The notes: generated by a model from the sequence alone, not told the origin. Positions 23,083 through 31,180 are shown, counted from the first letter of the stretch. The stretch is DNA of 64,000 bases from AC-32 sp963765785 (GCA_963765785.1 CAVXXW010000020.1:62001-126000); one strand, 5' to 3'. A program made the numbers and translations.

Positions 23083-23304
23083 CTAAGCGATCAACTCGGG
23101 CTGCTCAGGCAGACGATCCAAGGCCCGCGATTCTGCTCGCCGAAGCGTTATCGGCTTCTGCTCGGAGAGGGCGCGCGTCAGGATCACAGCAAGGTCGTTG
23201 AGAGTCGAAGACGACCCAGCGCCGGCTAGGGCCCTCCCTCGCAGTTCCTCTACAACGGCTTCGTCGAGGGCGAGCTTTCGCCCCTTCAGGTCGAATTCGA
23301 TCAT
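23083..23304 (-). CDS. Small hypothetical protein
   Basis: A 73-residue ORF reading MIEFDLKGRKLALDEAVVEE, then a middle segment with SSTLNDLAVILTRALSEQKP and a tail TLRRAESRALDRL. The amphipathic helical pattern and residue bias look like real protein, similar to short actinobacterial hypotheticals. GGAG lies about 14 bases before the ATG. Function unknown. Confidence 0.45.
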   Translation of the reverse strand: MIEFDLKGRKLALDEAVVEELRGRALAGAGSSSTLNDLAVILTRALSEQKPITLRRAESRALDRLPEQPELIA

Positions 23305-23393
23305 GACCCGCAGAACTCCGATGCGACTCTACTCGTTGAGGCATTCGGCTTAGTCCGGGCTCTCGACATATCCGACGAAGAGGAGGCACGCCA

Positions 23394-23924
23394 ATGGGCG
23401 AGTTCACCGAAGCGCTGAATGAGCAGGTCGCGAGCGAGTTCGCCGCGTCGCAGCAGTACGTTGCGATCGCGGTCTCCTACGATGCGCAGACGCTGCCCCA
23501 GCTTGCCGGACACTTCTACCGGCAGGCGGTCGAGGAGCGAAACCACGCGATGATGATCGTGCAGTACCTGCTCGATGCGGACGAGCAGGTGACGATTCCG
23601 GGCCTGGCTGCGCCGCAGTCGAGCTTCGAGGATGAGCGGGCTCCGGTCGAGTTGGCGCTGCGCCAAGAGAAGACTGTCACCGAGCAGATCGCCCGGCTCG
23701 TCCAGCTCGCCCGCGAGGAGAATGAGCACGTCGGCGAGCAGTTCCTCGGCTGGTTCCTGGCCGAGCAACGGGAAGAAGTCGCCAGCATGGCCGAGCTGCT
23801 CTCCGTCATCGACCGCGCCGGCACCGAGAACATGCTGCTCGTCGAGGACTACCTCGCCCGTGTCGCCGGGGGCGGCGCCCAGCCGACGGGCGCCGCCCCG
23901 CCGGCAGCCGGAGGCACCCTCTAG
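23394..23924 (+). CDS. Ferritin
   Basis: A 176-residue four-helix ferritin of the non-haem type. It starts MGEFTEALNEQVASEFAASQ; the glutamates of EFAASQQY, EERNHAMM and REENEHVGEQ match the diiron ferroxidase ligands. It stores iron and limits Fenton chemistry. An Ala/Gly/Pro-rich tail of ~20 residues extends beyond the usual fold. GAGGAGG precedes the ATG. Monocistronic. Confidence 0.92.
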   Translation: MGEFTEALNEQVASEFAASQQYVAIAVSYDAQTLPQLAGHFYRQAVEERNHAMMIVQYLLDADEQVTIPGLAAPQSSFEDERAPVELALRQEKTVTEQIARLVQLAREENEHVGEQFLGWFLAEQREEVASMAELLSVIDRAGTENMLLVEDYLARVAGGGAQPTGAAPPAAGGTL

Positions 23925-23989
23925 CGTTGAGGTGGCGGCTTTGCCCTAATCGGCGCCGAGGATCGCTCAGGAGACGGTCGAACCCCGCG

Positions 23990-24075
23990 TTATCTACGCT
24001 CGGAGCGCCGAAGCACAACGCAGGCGTTGTGTCCGCCTAAGCCGACCAAGTTCGAGACGGCAATCGGCCGTCGGC
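23990..24075 (-). pseudogene. C-terminal remnant of a FabF-type beta-ketoacyl synthase
   Basis: The minus frame reads PIAVSNLVGLGGHNACVVLR then RSERR before a stop. SNxxGxGGHNA is the C-terminal signature of beta-ketoacyl-ACP synthase II. Upstream coding is absent, since the ACT-gene duplication begins there, so only about 27 codons survive. Confidence 0.6.
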
Positions 24076-24155
24076 CTCGCGCGGTCGTTCGGAATGTAGC
24101 GAGGTCGCGGTTGATGTGGGGTCGGCGATGCCCTCGACGACGCGACGAGCCTTGC

Positions 24156-24569
24156 TCACAGACCCAGCCCGCGAGCGGCCTTCTCGAACTGCTCCTCGCG
24201 CACGTACACCAGGTACCCGAAGGAGCCGCGGCCGTCGGTCACGCCCGAGGACGCGTAGATGTCCACGCCTCCCTCGACGAGCCGCTCATGAACGCCCGCG
24301 AAGGCACCGAGCTCGTCGTCGCCCTGCACAAGGAGCGCGTGGTATGGGCCATCGAGCGGAAGGCCGACGGCGCGCCCTTCGGCGACCAACTTGTTCGGGT
24401 CCTCCGGGAAGAGCGCGAACTGCGCCAGGCCGGGCCCGCTCGGCACTGCGGTGAAGGCGAGCAGGTCCACCCCGCGCTCGGCGAACTGCGAGAGGACGCG
24501 GTACGCCGCGCCCAACTCGTCACGGACGTTCGCGTAGTAGTACTCGACGCTGCGGATCGTGAAAGGCAT
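24156..24569 (-). CDS. ACT-like small protein, copy 2
   Basis: A 137-residue near-identical copy of the protein at 1290-1703; the differences are confined to the last few residues (ARGLGL) and synonymous positions. The reading frame is intact, so both copies may be expressed. It lies in a scar region between a FabF relic and a tRNA fragment, suggesting this is the transposed copy. Ligand and role unknown. Confidence 0.7.
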   Translation of the reverse strand: MPFTIRSVEYYYANVRDELGAAYRVLSQFAERGVDLLAFTAVPSGPGLAQFALFPEDPNKLVAEGRAVGLPLDGPYHALLVQGDDELGAFAGVHERLVEGGVDIYASSGVTDGRGSFGYLVYVREEQFEKAARGLGL

Positions 24570-24649
24570 CGCGCTCTTGCTTCCGTTTCACTCTAAGGCC
24601 TGCGGCACGCCCGATGTGCCCCTGCTTCCCTTCGCCCTCCGGACGGGCG
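24177..24649. repeat. Segmental duplication, copy B (partner 1311-1783)
   Basis: Same 473-bp segment as copy A. It ends abruptly at 24649 after CGGACGGGCG, exactly where copy A ends. No terminal inverted repeats or transposase accompany it. Confidence 0.85.
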
Positions 24650-24995
24650 GAACGATGGTAAGGAGGGGTCGACACAGGCCGAGCGGCTGCCCGAAGAGGG
24701 CCTGACGATCCCCCGGACCTGCAAGCGGCTCGGGATCTACGTGGCGCAATACGATGCGCGGAGCCAGGCGGCGCAGGCTAACCGGGCCTTCGGGGCGACA
24801 GTCCTCTCGCCCTGCGTCGGAAAGCGCCGCCTCCGCGGTCCGTTGCCGCTCCAACTCCGGCGCCAGTTTCGCCAGCCAGTGGTCGAGGTGCCGGGAGACA
24901 CGTAGGCGCATATCGAGCACATAACTCGGCTTACCGCCCTTCCCAACGAGGCCCAGCTCGTCGAGATCGCGATTGATGGCCTCAAGAATCGCCAT
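24588..24995 (-). CDS. Possible phage-like small protein (remnant)
   Basis: From the ATG at 24995 the frame reads MAILEAINRDLDELGLVGKG, then KPSYVLDMRLRVSRHLDHWL. This resembles small helical phage terminase-subunit-like or integrative-element proteins. The last ~80 residues lose protein character, so the gene is probably truncated. The frame is open further upstream only because it runs through the tRNA fragment. Confidence 0.3.
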   Translation of the reverse strand: MAILEAINRDLDELGLVGKGGKPSYVLDMRLRVSRHLDHWLAKLAPELERQRTAEAALSDAGREDCRPEGPVSLRRLAPRIVLRHVDPEPLAGPGDRQALFGQPLGLCRPLLTIVPPVRRAKGSRGTSGVPQALE

Positions 24996-25014
24996 GTGAC
25001 GAGCGACTTCCCCC

Positions 25015-25045
25015 AAGGTCGCAGGTTCGATCCCTGCCCGGCCCA
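25015..25045 (+). other. 3' fragment of a tRNA gene (attachment-site scar)
   Basis: A canonical T arm is present: stem GCAGG (25021-25025), loop TTCGATC (25026-25032), stem CCTGC (25033-25037). It is followed by a 3' acceptor strand CCGGCCC and discriminator A (25045). No complementary 5' acceptor strand, D arm or anticodon arm lies upstream, so this is not a whole tRNA. Such 3' ends are typical att sites left by integrative elements. The parent tRNA cannot be named with confidence. Confidence 0.65.
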
Positions 25046-25075
25046 TTTCGACACGCGCTCTCTGATCTGCTGCGC

Positions 25076-25477
25076 TTAGCGACTCGCGCGCTCGACACCG
25101 AGGCGGCGCAGCGAACCTTCGACTTCGGGAACACGCGGTCGTATTCGCTCGAAATCGTGACCGGAGAGCGAGAGGAGTCGCATCGGCGTTCGCCCCACCA
25201 CCGTGGCCGTCCGCTGCCCCGTCAGCAGAAGTCCGATCTCGCCGAATGTGTCGCCGGGGCCCAGGGTCTGGGTCGTTTCGCCGGTGTCGTCCAAGACGAC
25301 GGCCGTTCCGTCCTCAATGAAGTAGATGGCGGTTCCGTAATCGTCGACCGTGATGACCGTGGCGCCCGCGCCGACCTCGAGTTCGCTCATCGCGGCGGCG
25401 AGTTCGTCCAGCTCGTCGGCGGGCAGATCGGCGAAGTTCGGAAAGCTCGCGATCCGACTCGCATCCACGAGAAACAT
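25076..25477 (-). CDS. Cyclic nucleotide-binding domain protein
   Basis: A 133-residue stand-alone CRP/FNR-type sensor domain. The jelly-roll pattern is clear, and FGEIGLLLTGQRTATVVG corresponds to the phosphate-binding cassette (usually FGExALL..xPRxA), with RTATV at the ribose-phosphate site. No helix-turn-helix follows, so it is not itself a DNA-binding regulator. A class III cyclase-like domain is encoded at 34556-35875, but no functional link is shown. Confidence 0.85.
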   Translation of the reverse strand: MFLVDASRIASFPNFADLPADELDELAAAMSELEVGAGATVITVDDYGTAIYFIEDGTAVVLDDTGETTQTLGPGDTFGEIGLLLTGQRTATVVGRTPMRLLSLSGHDFERIRPRVPEVEGSLRRLGVERASR

Positions 25478-25537
25478 GGTGCCATAGGAGGAGACCGAGC
25501 CGAGGCGGGCTCGTCACTCGGCCGCGCGGCCGCTACC

Positions 25538-27180
25538 TCACTTCTCGACGGTAACGAGTGTTCCGATCGGTGTGTACGGCCAGACCTTCGCCGCGGAGGC
25601 AAGCGGCAGCTCGACGCAGCCGAGGCTCTGCGGGGTCCCGAACGATGCGCGATTGAAGGCGTGGATCGCGTCGCCGCCGTTGAAGTAGCTGATGAAGCGG
25701 ATGCCCGGGTCGTGGTAGTGGGAGCCGTCCGGGTTCGTGCCGCTCATCGTGCCCACCGGGAGGTGCTCGAAGACCGGGAAAGTCCCGAGCTGCGTCGGGG
25801 CGGCGGGCACACCGGTGTTGCCCGGGGAGGTGAGGACCGTCTGGCCGTTGTGCCAGAGCGTCAGCGACTGGGGAACGTTGCTGTGCACGTAGACGTAGCT
25901 GTAACCGCCATTCCGGTGCTTTCCCGCGATCGCGTCGGCCAGCAGCGCGTGCCAGACGATCGCGCCGGGGATCGCGTCCACGGCGAGCCCGTGCGTGTCC
26001 TGGAACATCATCACGGCCCCGCGCGTGACCTGGTTCGGGATCCCCTCGCTCCAGAGCGCCTGCAGCTCGCTCGGCGTTTTGGGGTAGCGCCAGCTGAAGC
26101 GGCCCTTCGGCGGCTCGACGGCGGCCTGCAGCTCGGCGCGCGGCGTGTGCGCGACCGGGGCGCCGGCCGGCGTCCAGTCGAGGGGGAGGTAGCCGGCCTG
26201 TGCCAGGAGCTGCTGCAGCCGGAGCGTCGACCCCGGCGGCACCGTCCAGCCGATTTGGCGGGTCGTGCGAAGGCCGGCACCGGAAGCCCCACTCACGGCG
26301 ACCGCTCGCGGAAGGTCGAGCCGCAGGTCGGAGGCGAAGCGGGCACCGAAGCCCGACGGCACGAACAGGAGCGTGTGGCTGTCCGGCTGGGTCCAGCGGC
26401 CGGGCGTGCGTGGTGAAAGCTGTGGCCGGTTCCCGCCGAGCACGGCGGCGACCGGCCCGGAGAATGTCAGCCGGATCGGATCTGCCGGAGCGAGCTGCGC
26501 GCCCGGCGCCGGACTGCTGAGCGCAACGGGGAGCCTGGCCGGCGGAAACCAGCTGACCGCGACCGGGCGGCCGAGCCGCTCCCAGGTGCGCGCTGCTGCC
26601 GCGACCTGGACGGTGCCTGCAGGCGCCCCGCGCTCGAGCGTCAGCGAGTCCTGCGGGCGAGCGAGTGCCCTGCGGCCGGTGCGCCCGTAGGCGACCGCAC
26701 TTACCGGCCGGTCGAAGCCACCTTCACCGGTGACCCCGGAGGCACCGTGAGCCAGCGCTCGCTCACGCCGACGACGGGAGCGCGAATCGTCTGCTGCACG
26801 CGGCGCGTGCTTCCGAGCGCCCAGCCCAGCCAGCCCGGTCGGCGGACAACGGCCTCCACCGAGACCGTTTCCCCGGGCGTGAGGCGCGTCCGCGGCGTCA
26901 GGCGCCCGTTCCGCACGGCGAGGGGAATCCTCCGTCCGCCGGGCCCGAACGCCTGCACGCGCTCGAGCGTCCCGCCCAGGGGCTGCACCTCGACCCGTGC
27001 GAGCGCGGTCGCGTCAGCGGCCAGTGTCATGCCCGACCAGAACAGGACGCCCGCGACGAGCCCGAGCAGCGCCACGACGAAGACCGTGACCAGCACCCAC
27101 AACGCGCGCCGGCGCCCGCGCCGGGGCGAAGGCCGATCACGTGAGCGCACCAAGGGTGACGGCGTCGACTGGGTCGCCAC
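25538..27180 (-). pseudogene. L,D-transpeptidase with Ig-like and peptidoglycan-binding regions, frameshifted
   Basis: From a GTG at 27180 the frame encodes a basic N-terminus, one membrane anchor (ALWVLVTVFVVALLGLVAGV) and an Ig-like region. It hits a stop at 26701. One base back, the reading continues FDRPVSAVAYGRTGRRALAR through a second Ig-like part, a PG-binding-like region and a YkuD domain ending HAFNRASFGTPQSLGCVELP with catalytic Cys. The break near 26719 fits loss of one G from a G run. YkuD enzymes form 3-3 peptidoglycan cross-links. It is either a pseudogene or a sequencing indel. Note SLGC in place of the usual SHGC. Confidence 0.75.
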
Positions 27181-27413
27181 GCTCAGAGGATACGGAGCGC
27201 CCGGGCTTCTCGGACCGTCGCCGCTACCGTCGGCGAGCGTGTCACTGAAGTCGTCGACGAGGGCTCGGCATACGATGCGACGGCGAGGATTGAGTCGCGT
27301 CGGGCCCATGCGGGTTTCTGGTTGCGGCCGATCCATGACTTCTACGTGGTCTTTTTGGCGGCAGCCTCGTCTCCCGGAGTCGGACCTTCCTGCAGGAGGG
27401 CAGGAGCAGGTCA

Positions 27414-27680
27414 TGTGGGCGGCGGCCGAGCACTGCGTTCTCGAGGCAGAGGACGTGCATGCGGTCATCGCGTGGGCTGATGAGGAGGCACGTCGCCGCT
27501 CAGCGATGTACACGCTCTACGCCGTGGCCACAATCGGAGTCGAAGAGGGTCTCGTCTGGCTCGCGGGCGTCGACCCGACCCGTGGGGCTTGCAGGGCCGA
27601 ACTTCGAGAAACGTCACCCGGCCGATGTTGATCCGGTGAGCGGGACTCCGGCCGAGGTCTATCGCCCGGCCGAGGGCTAG
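27414..27680 (+). pseudogene. Small conserved hypothetical protein, frameshifted
   Basis: The frame reads AEDVHAVIAWADEEARRRSA, then YTLYAVATIGVEEGLVWLAG followed by VDPTR. After a one-base shift near 27583 it continues GLAGPNFEKRHPADVDPVSG to the stop at 27680. The two halves make one sensible ~90-residue protein; the start may lie somewhat upstream of the ATG at 27414. Function unknown. It is the last gene before the first cassette-boundary repeat and could be the first cassette. Confidence 0.45.
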
Positions 27681-27700
27681 TAGGAGGCGGACCCTCGCAT

Positions 27701-27728
27701 GAGCCAGCGTTCGGGAATGACTCCTGAC
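27701..27728 (+). repeat. Cassette-boundary repeat a
   Basis: Reads GAGCCAGCGTTCGGGAATGA then CTCCTGAC; first recognised copy of the array. Confidence 0.75.
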
Positions 27729-27744
27729 GTGGGCGCGCGCTCGG

Positions 27745-28305
27745 CTAGTCGGGAAGCCAGCCGTCGCGGTAGCGGGTCAACTTGTGCGGCGGGAATCGCG
27801 CGTACGCCTCGCTTCCCTCGGTCGTCTCGCGTTGGACGCCTGAGCCGTGGCGCAGCGCCGTCTCGTCCACGGTGTACGCGCCCCACTCGTGCCCTTTTGG
27901 GCGGTCGCGCGCGCCGACCGCGAGCACAAGACAGGGAGCAGTGCCTGCGCCGATGATCGCGTGGTTCGTACCTGGAGGGCAGTGGACGAAGTCCCACTGC
28001 CGGATCGTCCGCTCTGCTCCCTCGATGACGAGAAGCGCTTCACCCGAGAGCATGAGGAAGTCTTCTTGAGCGGCTTCCCAGTGGTACATCGTCATCGGCT
28101 CGCCAGGCTCGAGAAGAGTGAGGTTGATCCCGAGCTGCTGGAACCGAGGCTCACCCTCGAAATCGCACAGCGTGCCAAGACCACTCCGCTTCCACCACTG
28201 CGCCTCGCGTGCGTTGAGAACGAACCAACCGGCGCTCTTCGGGAAAAGGCCGCGTTCCGACTCGACCAGCTGCGCCTGAACGACCACTCGCGCCGAGCAT
28301 GCCAT
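27745..28305 (-). CDS. Cupin-domain protein (cassette 1)
   Basis: A 186-residue protein with a single cupin barrel in the centre: MTMYHWEAAQEDFLMLSGEA corresponds to cupin motif 1 (with H and E ligands) and PPGTNHAIIGAG to motif 2 (His). It probably binds a divalent metal and acts on or senses a small metabolite; the substrate is unknown. The C-terminal part has no further domain. It is a single gene between repeats a and b, opposite to the repeat orientation. Confidence 0.8.
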   Translation of the reverse strand: MACSARVVVQAQLVESERGLFPKSAGWFVLNAREAQWWKRSGLGTLCDFEGEPRFQQLGINLTLLEPGEPMTMYHWEAAQEDFLMLSGEALLVIEGAERTIRQWDFVHCPPGTNHAIIGAGTAPCLVLAVGARDRPKGHEWGAYTVDETALRHGSGVQRETTEGSEAYARFPPHKLTRYRDGWLPD

Positions 28306-28331
28306 CTCCGCTTTTATGCCGTCTCACTCGC

Positions 28332-28361
28332 TTGGGCCAGCGTTCGGCAATGTCACCCGAC
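28332..28361 (+). repeat. Cassette-boundary repeat b
   Basis: Reads TTGGGCCAGCGTTCGGCAAT then GTCACCCGAC. On the minus strand it supplies the stop codon of the VOC gene that follows. Confidence 0.75.
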
Positions 28362-28766
28362 GCGATGGGCGCCGACTCGGAACGTGTGACCGTCGGGATG
28401 ACGGAGATGGAATTCGCGAACGCCCCACGGCTCGTCCCTTGGCGGCATGGTTACCTCGAGGCCCAGCTCGATGCAGAGGCTGTGCATCGCATCGACCTCA
28501 TCCGGCGACCCGAGAAACCACGACATCCACACCCCGCGGGTGGTTTCGTCGAAGGGAACGGCTGGTGCGTGCGTCCCGCGCGATCCCTGCCCGCCGCGGC
28601 AGAGGAAGATCTCGGCGTCTCCACAGGCAGTCCCGGCGAACCCAGGCTCGCCGTCGTCTTCGTTCCAGATGAAGGTCGTCTTCCATCCGAGCGATTCGAA
28701 CCAGGCAAGACTGCCCCGCACATCGGATACGTTCAGAATCGGCCTGACGGAACGCACCGTCGACAT
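28353..28766 (-). CDS. VOC-family (glyoxalase/bleomycin-resistance-like) protein (cassette 2)
   Basis: A 137-residue VOC protein starting MSTVRSVRPILNVSDVRGSL. Two beta-alpha-beta-beta-beta units are visible; the C-terminal EFHLRHPDGHTFRVG carries the typical glutamate/histidine metal-site region. Resistance or isomerase activity cannot be predicted. The open frame continues upstream into an IS110 transposase fragment, giving a 331-codon chimera, but the ATG at 28766 begins a complete VOC domain. Its stop TGA lies inside repeat b. Confidence 0.8.
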   Translation of the reverse strand: MSTVRSVRPILNVSDVRGSLAWFESLGWKTTFIWNEDDGEPGFAGTACGDAEIFLCRGGQGSRGTHAPAVPFDETTRGVWMSWFLGSPDEVDAMHSLCIELGLEVTMPPRDEPWGVREFHLRHPDGHTFRVGAHRVG

Positions 28767-28811
28767 CGCGCCGAGCGCACACGGCTCGATCAAGCCCTCG
28801 TCTGTGCCAGC

Positions 28812-29345
28812 GGCAAGGCGGCGGGCGAGGCGATCGAGCCACACGCCGCGGTCAAGCGCACCCAGCGGCACCTGGAGCGCCGGGTCGAGCTCGTGCAGGT
28901 GCCAGCGCAGGCGCTGCTGGGCTCGTCGTCGCTCGGCGACCAGGTCGTCGCGGTGATCGAGCAGCAGCTTCAGCTCGCGCAGGCGCTCCTCGCCCGCGCG
29001 CGGCCGGTCGAGGCTCGGCTCCTGCAGCGCAGCGCGGGCGATCGCGAGTGCATCGATCGCATCCGACTTGCCCCGGCTGCGGCCGCGGCGGCGCTGGGGT
29101 GCTGTCAGTCGCGGCGGCACGCGCACCAGCTGCTCGCCGGCTGCGAGCAGCGCCTGCTCCAGGCCGCGCGTCACGTGGCGGCAGTCCTCGAGTGCCCAGA
29201 GCCGCTCTGCGGCGAGCGAGCGCGCCCAGGCAAGCAGCGGCTCGGCATCAACGGCGCCTGTCCGCTCACCCAGGCTGCGGCCGAGCTCATCGACGACGAC
29301 CGCCGTCAGCTCGTGCTTGTGCACGTCCACCCCGATCACGATCAT
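28812..29345 (-). pseudogene. IS110 transposase fragment (N-terminal half)
   Basis: Starts MIVIGVDVHKHELTAVVVDE, the DEDD/RuvC-like N-terminus with catalytic Asp in VDVHK, and includes RGRSRGKSDAIDALAIARAA (KSDxxDA motif). It ends around residue 178, so the C-terminal Tnp_20 domain with the catalytic serine is missing. It should be inactive as a transposase. The frame fuses without a stop to the VOC gene. Confidence 0.85.
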
Positions 29346-29389
29346 GGGGATCGCCTCCTTGTAGCGTTGGGGGCGACCGGCGAGCGGAC

Positions 29390-29520
29390 AGACCTCAATC
29401 GAGGCAGCTGCCAGGCTCCTATCAGGTCACGCTCGGCGGTCTCGGGAAGGCGGCGGCGACACAACGCTGGCAAGTCAGCTCTCGGGCGACATGCGGGAAT
29501 CGGGTCAGCCGCCGCCGCCC
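29390..29520 (-). ncRNA. Candidate bridge RNA of IS110 copy C
   Basis: In characterised IS110 elements the leader encodes a bridge RNA with a target loop and a donor loop. Here, in + coordinates, 29464-29471 (ACGCTGGC) is the reverse complement of repeat bases GCCAGCGT, and 29492-29500 (TGCGGGAAT) equals the other repeat half. Arms GGCGGCGGC (29449-29457) and GCCGCCGCC (29508-29516) close this loop. Toward the transposase, 29415-29422 (GCTCCTAT) matches the element's far end preserved in copy B, and 29394-29399 (CTCAAT) matches its near end in reverse complement. Ends of the RNA are estimates. Confidence 0.6.
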
Positions 29521-29569
29521 GAGTCTGCGCCGCTTAACGGACGCCACCACCCGCCGAGGATGACATTGA

Positions 29570-29590
29570 GTGCGGGAATGTCACCCAACG
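29570..29590 (+). repeat. Cassette-boundary repeat c (right half)
   Basis: Reads GTGCGGGAATGTCACCCAAC. The left half was separated by the IS110 insertion at the GT and then lost. Confidence 0.7.
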
Positions 29591-29649
29591 CCTTCTCCTC
29601 GAGAAGCACCGTCTGGCGACAGGGCCGCTGTAGGCGATAATCGGTCCCC

Positions 29650-30030
29650 GTGCACGTCGAGTTGCTCGCGGGAAGCACGATCGGTTCAGCGGCCGATAGC
29701 TTCGTCATCGCCAAGTGGACGGCCGAGGTCGGCGACCACTGGATCGCGCCGCTCCACGTCCACCATTCCGACGATGAAGCGTGGTACGTGCTCTCGGGAA
29801 CGCTCGGGTTCCGCCTCGGCGATGAGAAGGTCGAAGCGAGCGCCGGATCAGCTGTTCTAGCTCGGCGCGAGACAGCTCACACGTACTGGAATGCTGGGCG
29901 CAGCGAAGCGCGGTACCTCCTGGTGATGACGCCGCGGATCGCCCAGTTGATCGAGGAAATCCATCAGCCCGGTGCTGATGTTGCCGCTGTGTTCGCGGCG
30001 CACGACTCGGCGATCATCCCGCAGCCGTAG
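29650..30030 (+). CDS. Cupin-domain protein (cassette 3)
   Basis: A 126-residue single-domain cupin with a GTG start. Motif 1 is PLHVHHSDDEAWYVLSGTLG (two His and a Glu ligand) and motif 2 ETAHTYWNAG (His). The compact form resembles metal-binding cupins of unknown substrate. It is on the + strand, unlike most neighbours, alone between repeats c and d. Confidence 0.82.
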   Translation: MHVELLAGSTIGSAADSFVIAKWTAEVGDHWIAPLHVHHSDDEAWYVLSGTLGFRLGDEKVEASAGSAVLARRETAHTYWNAGRSEARYLLVMTPRIAQLIEEIHQPGADVAAVFAAHDSAIIPQP

Positions 30031-30046
30031 TTAGCCGTTTTCTCGT

Positions 30047-30076
30047 CTGGGCCAGTGTTCCGGAATGACCCCTGAG
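30047..30076 (+). repeat. Cassette-boundary repeat d
   Basis: Reads CTGGGCCAGTGTTCCGGAAT then GACCCCTGAG. Confidence 0.75.
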
Positions 30077-30085
30077 CGTCCCGGA

Positions 30086-30667
30086 TCAGGCGGCAGGCGG
30101 ATGTCTCCAGACGACCGTCTTCCGCTTCGAATCTGCGGGCGTGACGGTCTCTGTCGGCGTCGCACCGAGTCTCTGCGCGACACGCTGGGAGCGGACGTTG
30201 TCCGGCGAGATCAGAGAGACAAGCTGGCCGATGGATCGACGCTCATAGGCCCACTTCCGGATGCCTGCGGCTGCCTCGGTCGCATATCCGTTTCCCCAGT
30301 GGGCGCGTCGCAAGGCCCAGCCAAGCTCGGGCTGAGCATGACTTCCCGCGGCTGCCCAGGTCGAGGGCGTCCAGTTGCGCGTGTCGAAGATCATGAGACC
30401 AGCCTGGCCGACCACCTGCCGGTCGGTCCCCGTGGTCACAAGAATGAAGGGACCGATCCCATCGGTTCTCCAACCGCCGATCATCCCTTCCTCGATCATG
30501 GCTCGGACTTCCTCAACCACTGAGACGGGCTCTTTGCCTAACCCCTGCATGACCTCGGCGTCCGCGAACAGGTCGTACAGAGCTTCCGCGTCCCGTGGAG
30601 CGGGCGCGCGGAGGCGAAGCCTGTCTGTGTAGAGGCGGAGCCGCTCCCACGAGGTGTCGTGAGCCAC
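30086..30667 (-). CDS. GNAT (RimJ/RimL-type) acetyltransferase (cassette 4)
   Basis: A 193-residue GNAT N-acetyltransferase. The start LRLYTDRLRLRAPAPRDAEA is the RimJ/L-type first strand. PELGWALRRAHWGNGYATEA holds the acetyl-CoA pyrophosphate-binding motif, with the expected Q/RxxGxG/A replaced by HWGNGYA. SPDNVRSQRVAQRLGA is motif B. The acceptor (ribosomal protein, drug or metabolite) is unknown. It is a gene type frequent among integron cassettes. Confidence 0.88.
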   Translation of the reverse strand: MAHDTSWERLRLYTDRLRLRAPAPRDAEALYDLFADAEVMQGLGKEPVSVVEEVRAMIEEGMIGGWRTDGIGPFILVTTGTDRQVVGQAGLMIFDTRNWTPSTWAAAGSHAQPELGWALRRAHWGNGYATEAAAGIRKWAYERRSIGQLVSLISPDNVRSQRVAQRLGATPTETVTPADSKRKTVVWRHPPAA

Positions 30668-30744
30668 GCCGAGACGCTACCCAGAGCGGCAAACGCGGCT
30701 TGTGTGATTACAAGCTCGCTCGTGTTCGCAGTTCCACTACTCGC

Positions 30745-30774
30745 CTGCGCCAGTGTTCGCGAATGTCCCCCGGC
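30745..30774 (+). repeat. Cassette-boundary repeat e
   Basis: Reads CTGCGCCAGTGTTCGCGAAT then GTCCCCCGGC, slightly diverged. Confidence 0.7.
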
Positions 30775-30795
30775 GGGCCGTCGACTATCGGACGT

Positions 30796-31180
30796 CTAGA
30801 GATCCTGGTTGAGCATTTCGCGAGTAATGCGCCAAGCCCCGTCGAGATCGCGCCGCCAGACCATGAGAAAGCGTCTCCGGACTGTCCGGGCATCCGAGCC
30901 TTTCGGGCCGCTGACCCAGGTCGCACGGCCGAACGTGGCCGCAAGATCTCCCTCCCCGAGCGTTGAGTGCGCTGCGATCTCCATTGAGGAGATGCTGATC
31001 TGAGGAGCGACCTCCAGTAGGGCGGCGCGGCCCTCGATCGCCGGTACACCGGGCCCTACGAAGATCGCGTCCTCCGTGTACGAATTCACCCAGGCCAGTG
31101 AGATCGGGAGACTCGAAAGCCTCGGCCAGAGCCCTTTCGGCTGCGCGGATGGCGGAAATATCGGAAGTCGAGAGCGCCAA
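30796..31180 (-). pseudogene. SnoaL/DUF4440-like protein, frameshifted (cassette 5)
   Basis: From a TTG at 31180 preceded by AGGAAG, the frame reads LSTSDISAIRAAERALAEAF then ESPDLTG. A one-base shift near 31093 restores WVNSYTEDAIFVGPGVPAIE and the rest to the stop at 30796. Together this makes a ~127-residue NTF2-fold protein (SnoaL/DUF4440) of unknown substrate. The shift fits one inserted G in TGGCC. It may be a pseudogene or a sequencing error. Confidence 0.65.

Larger units (their letters stand above)
28812..29569 (-). mobile_element. IS110-family element, 3'-truncated (copy C)
   Basis: From about 28812 to 29309 the sequence matches 38181-38678 (copy B) with one mismatch by eye (offset 9369). 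It retains the transposase 5' half and the complete non-coding leader up to 29569. The next bases are GT followed by the right half of the boundary repeat. The transposase 3' half and other end are deleted and replaced by the VOC cassette. Confidence 0.85.

Noticed and set aside
24970..25045. Complete tRNA gene
   Set aside because: No 5' acceptor strand complementary to CCGGCCC and no D or anticodon arm could be found upstream.
24588..25054. Proteins beginning GRAGIEPAT or WAGQGSNLRP
   Set aside because: These are well-known artefact translations across a tRNA 3' end and are not real N-termini. They led to recognising the tRNA fragment.
29480..29500. A further inverted copy of the boundary repeat in the IS110 leader
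   Set aside because: Only short segments match and they fit better as bridge-RNA target guides than as a full repeat.
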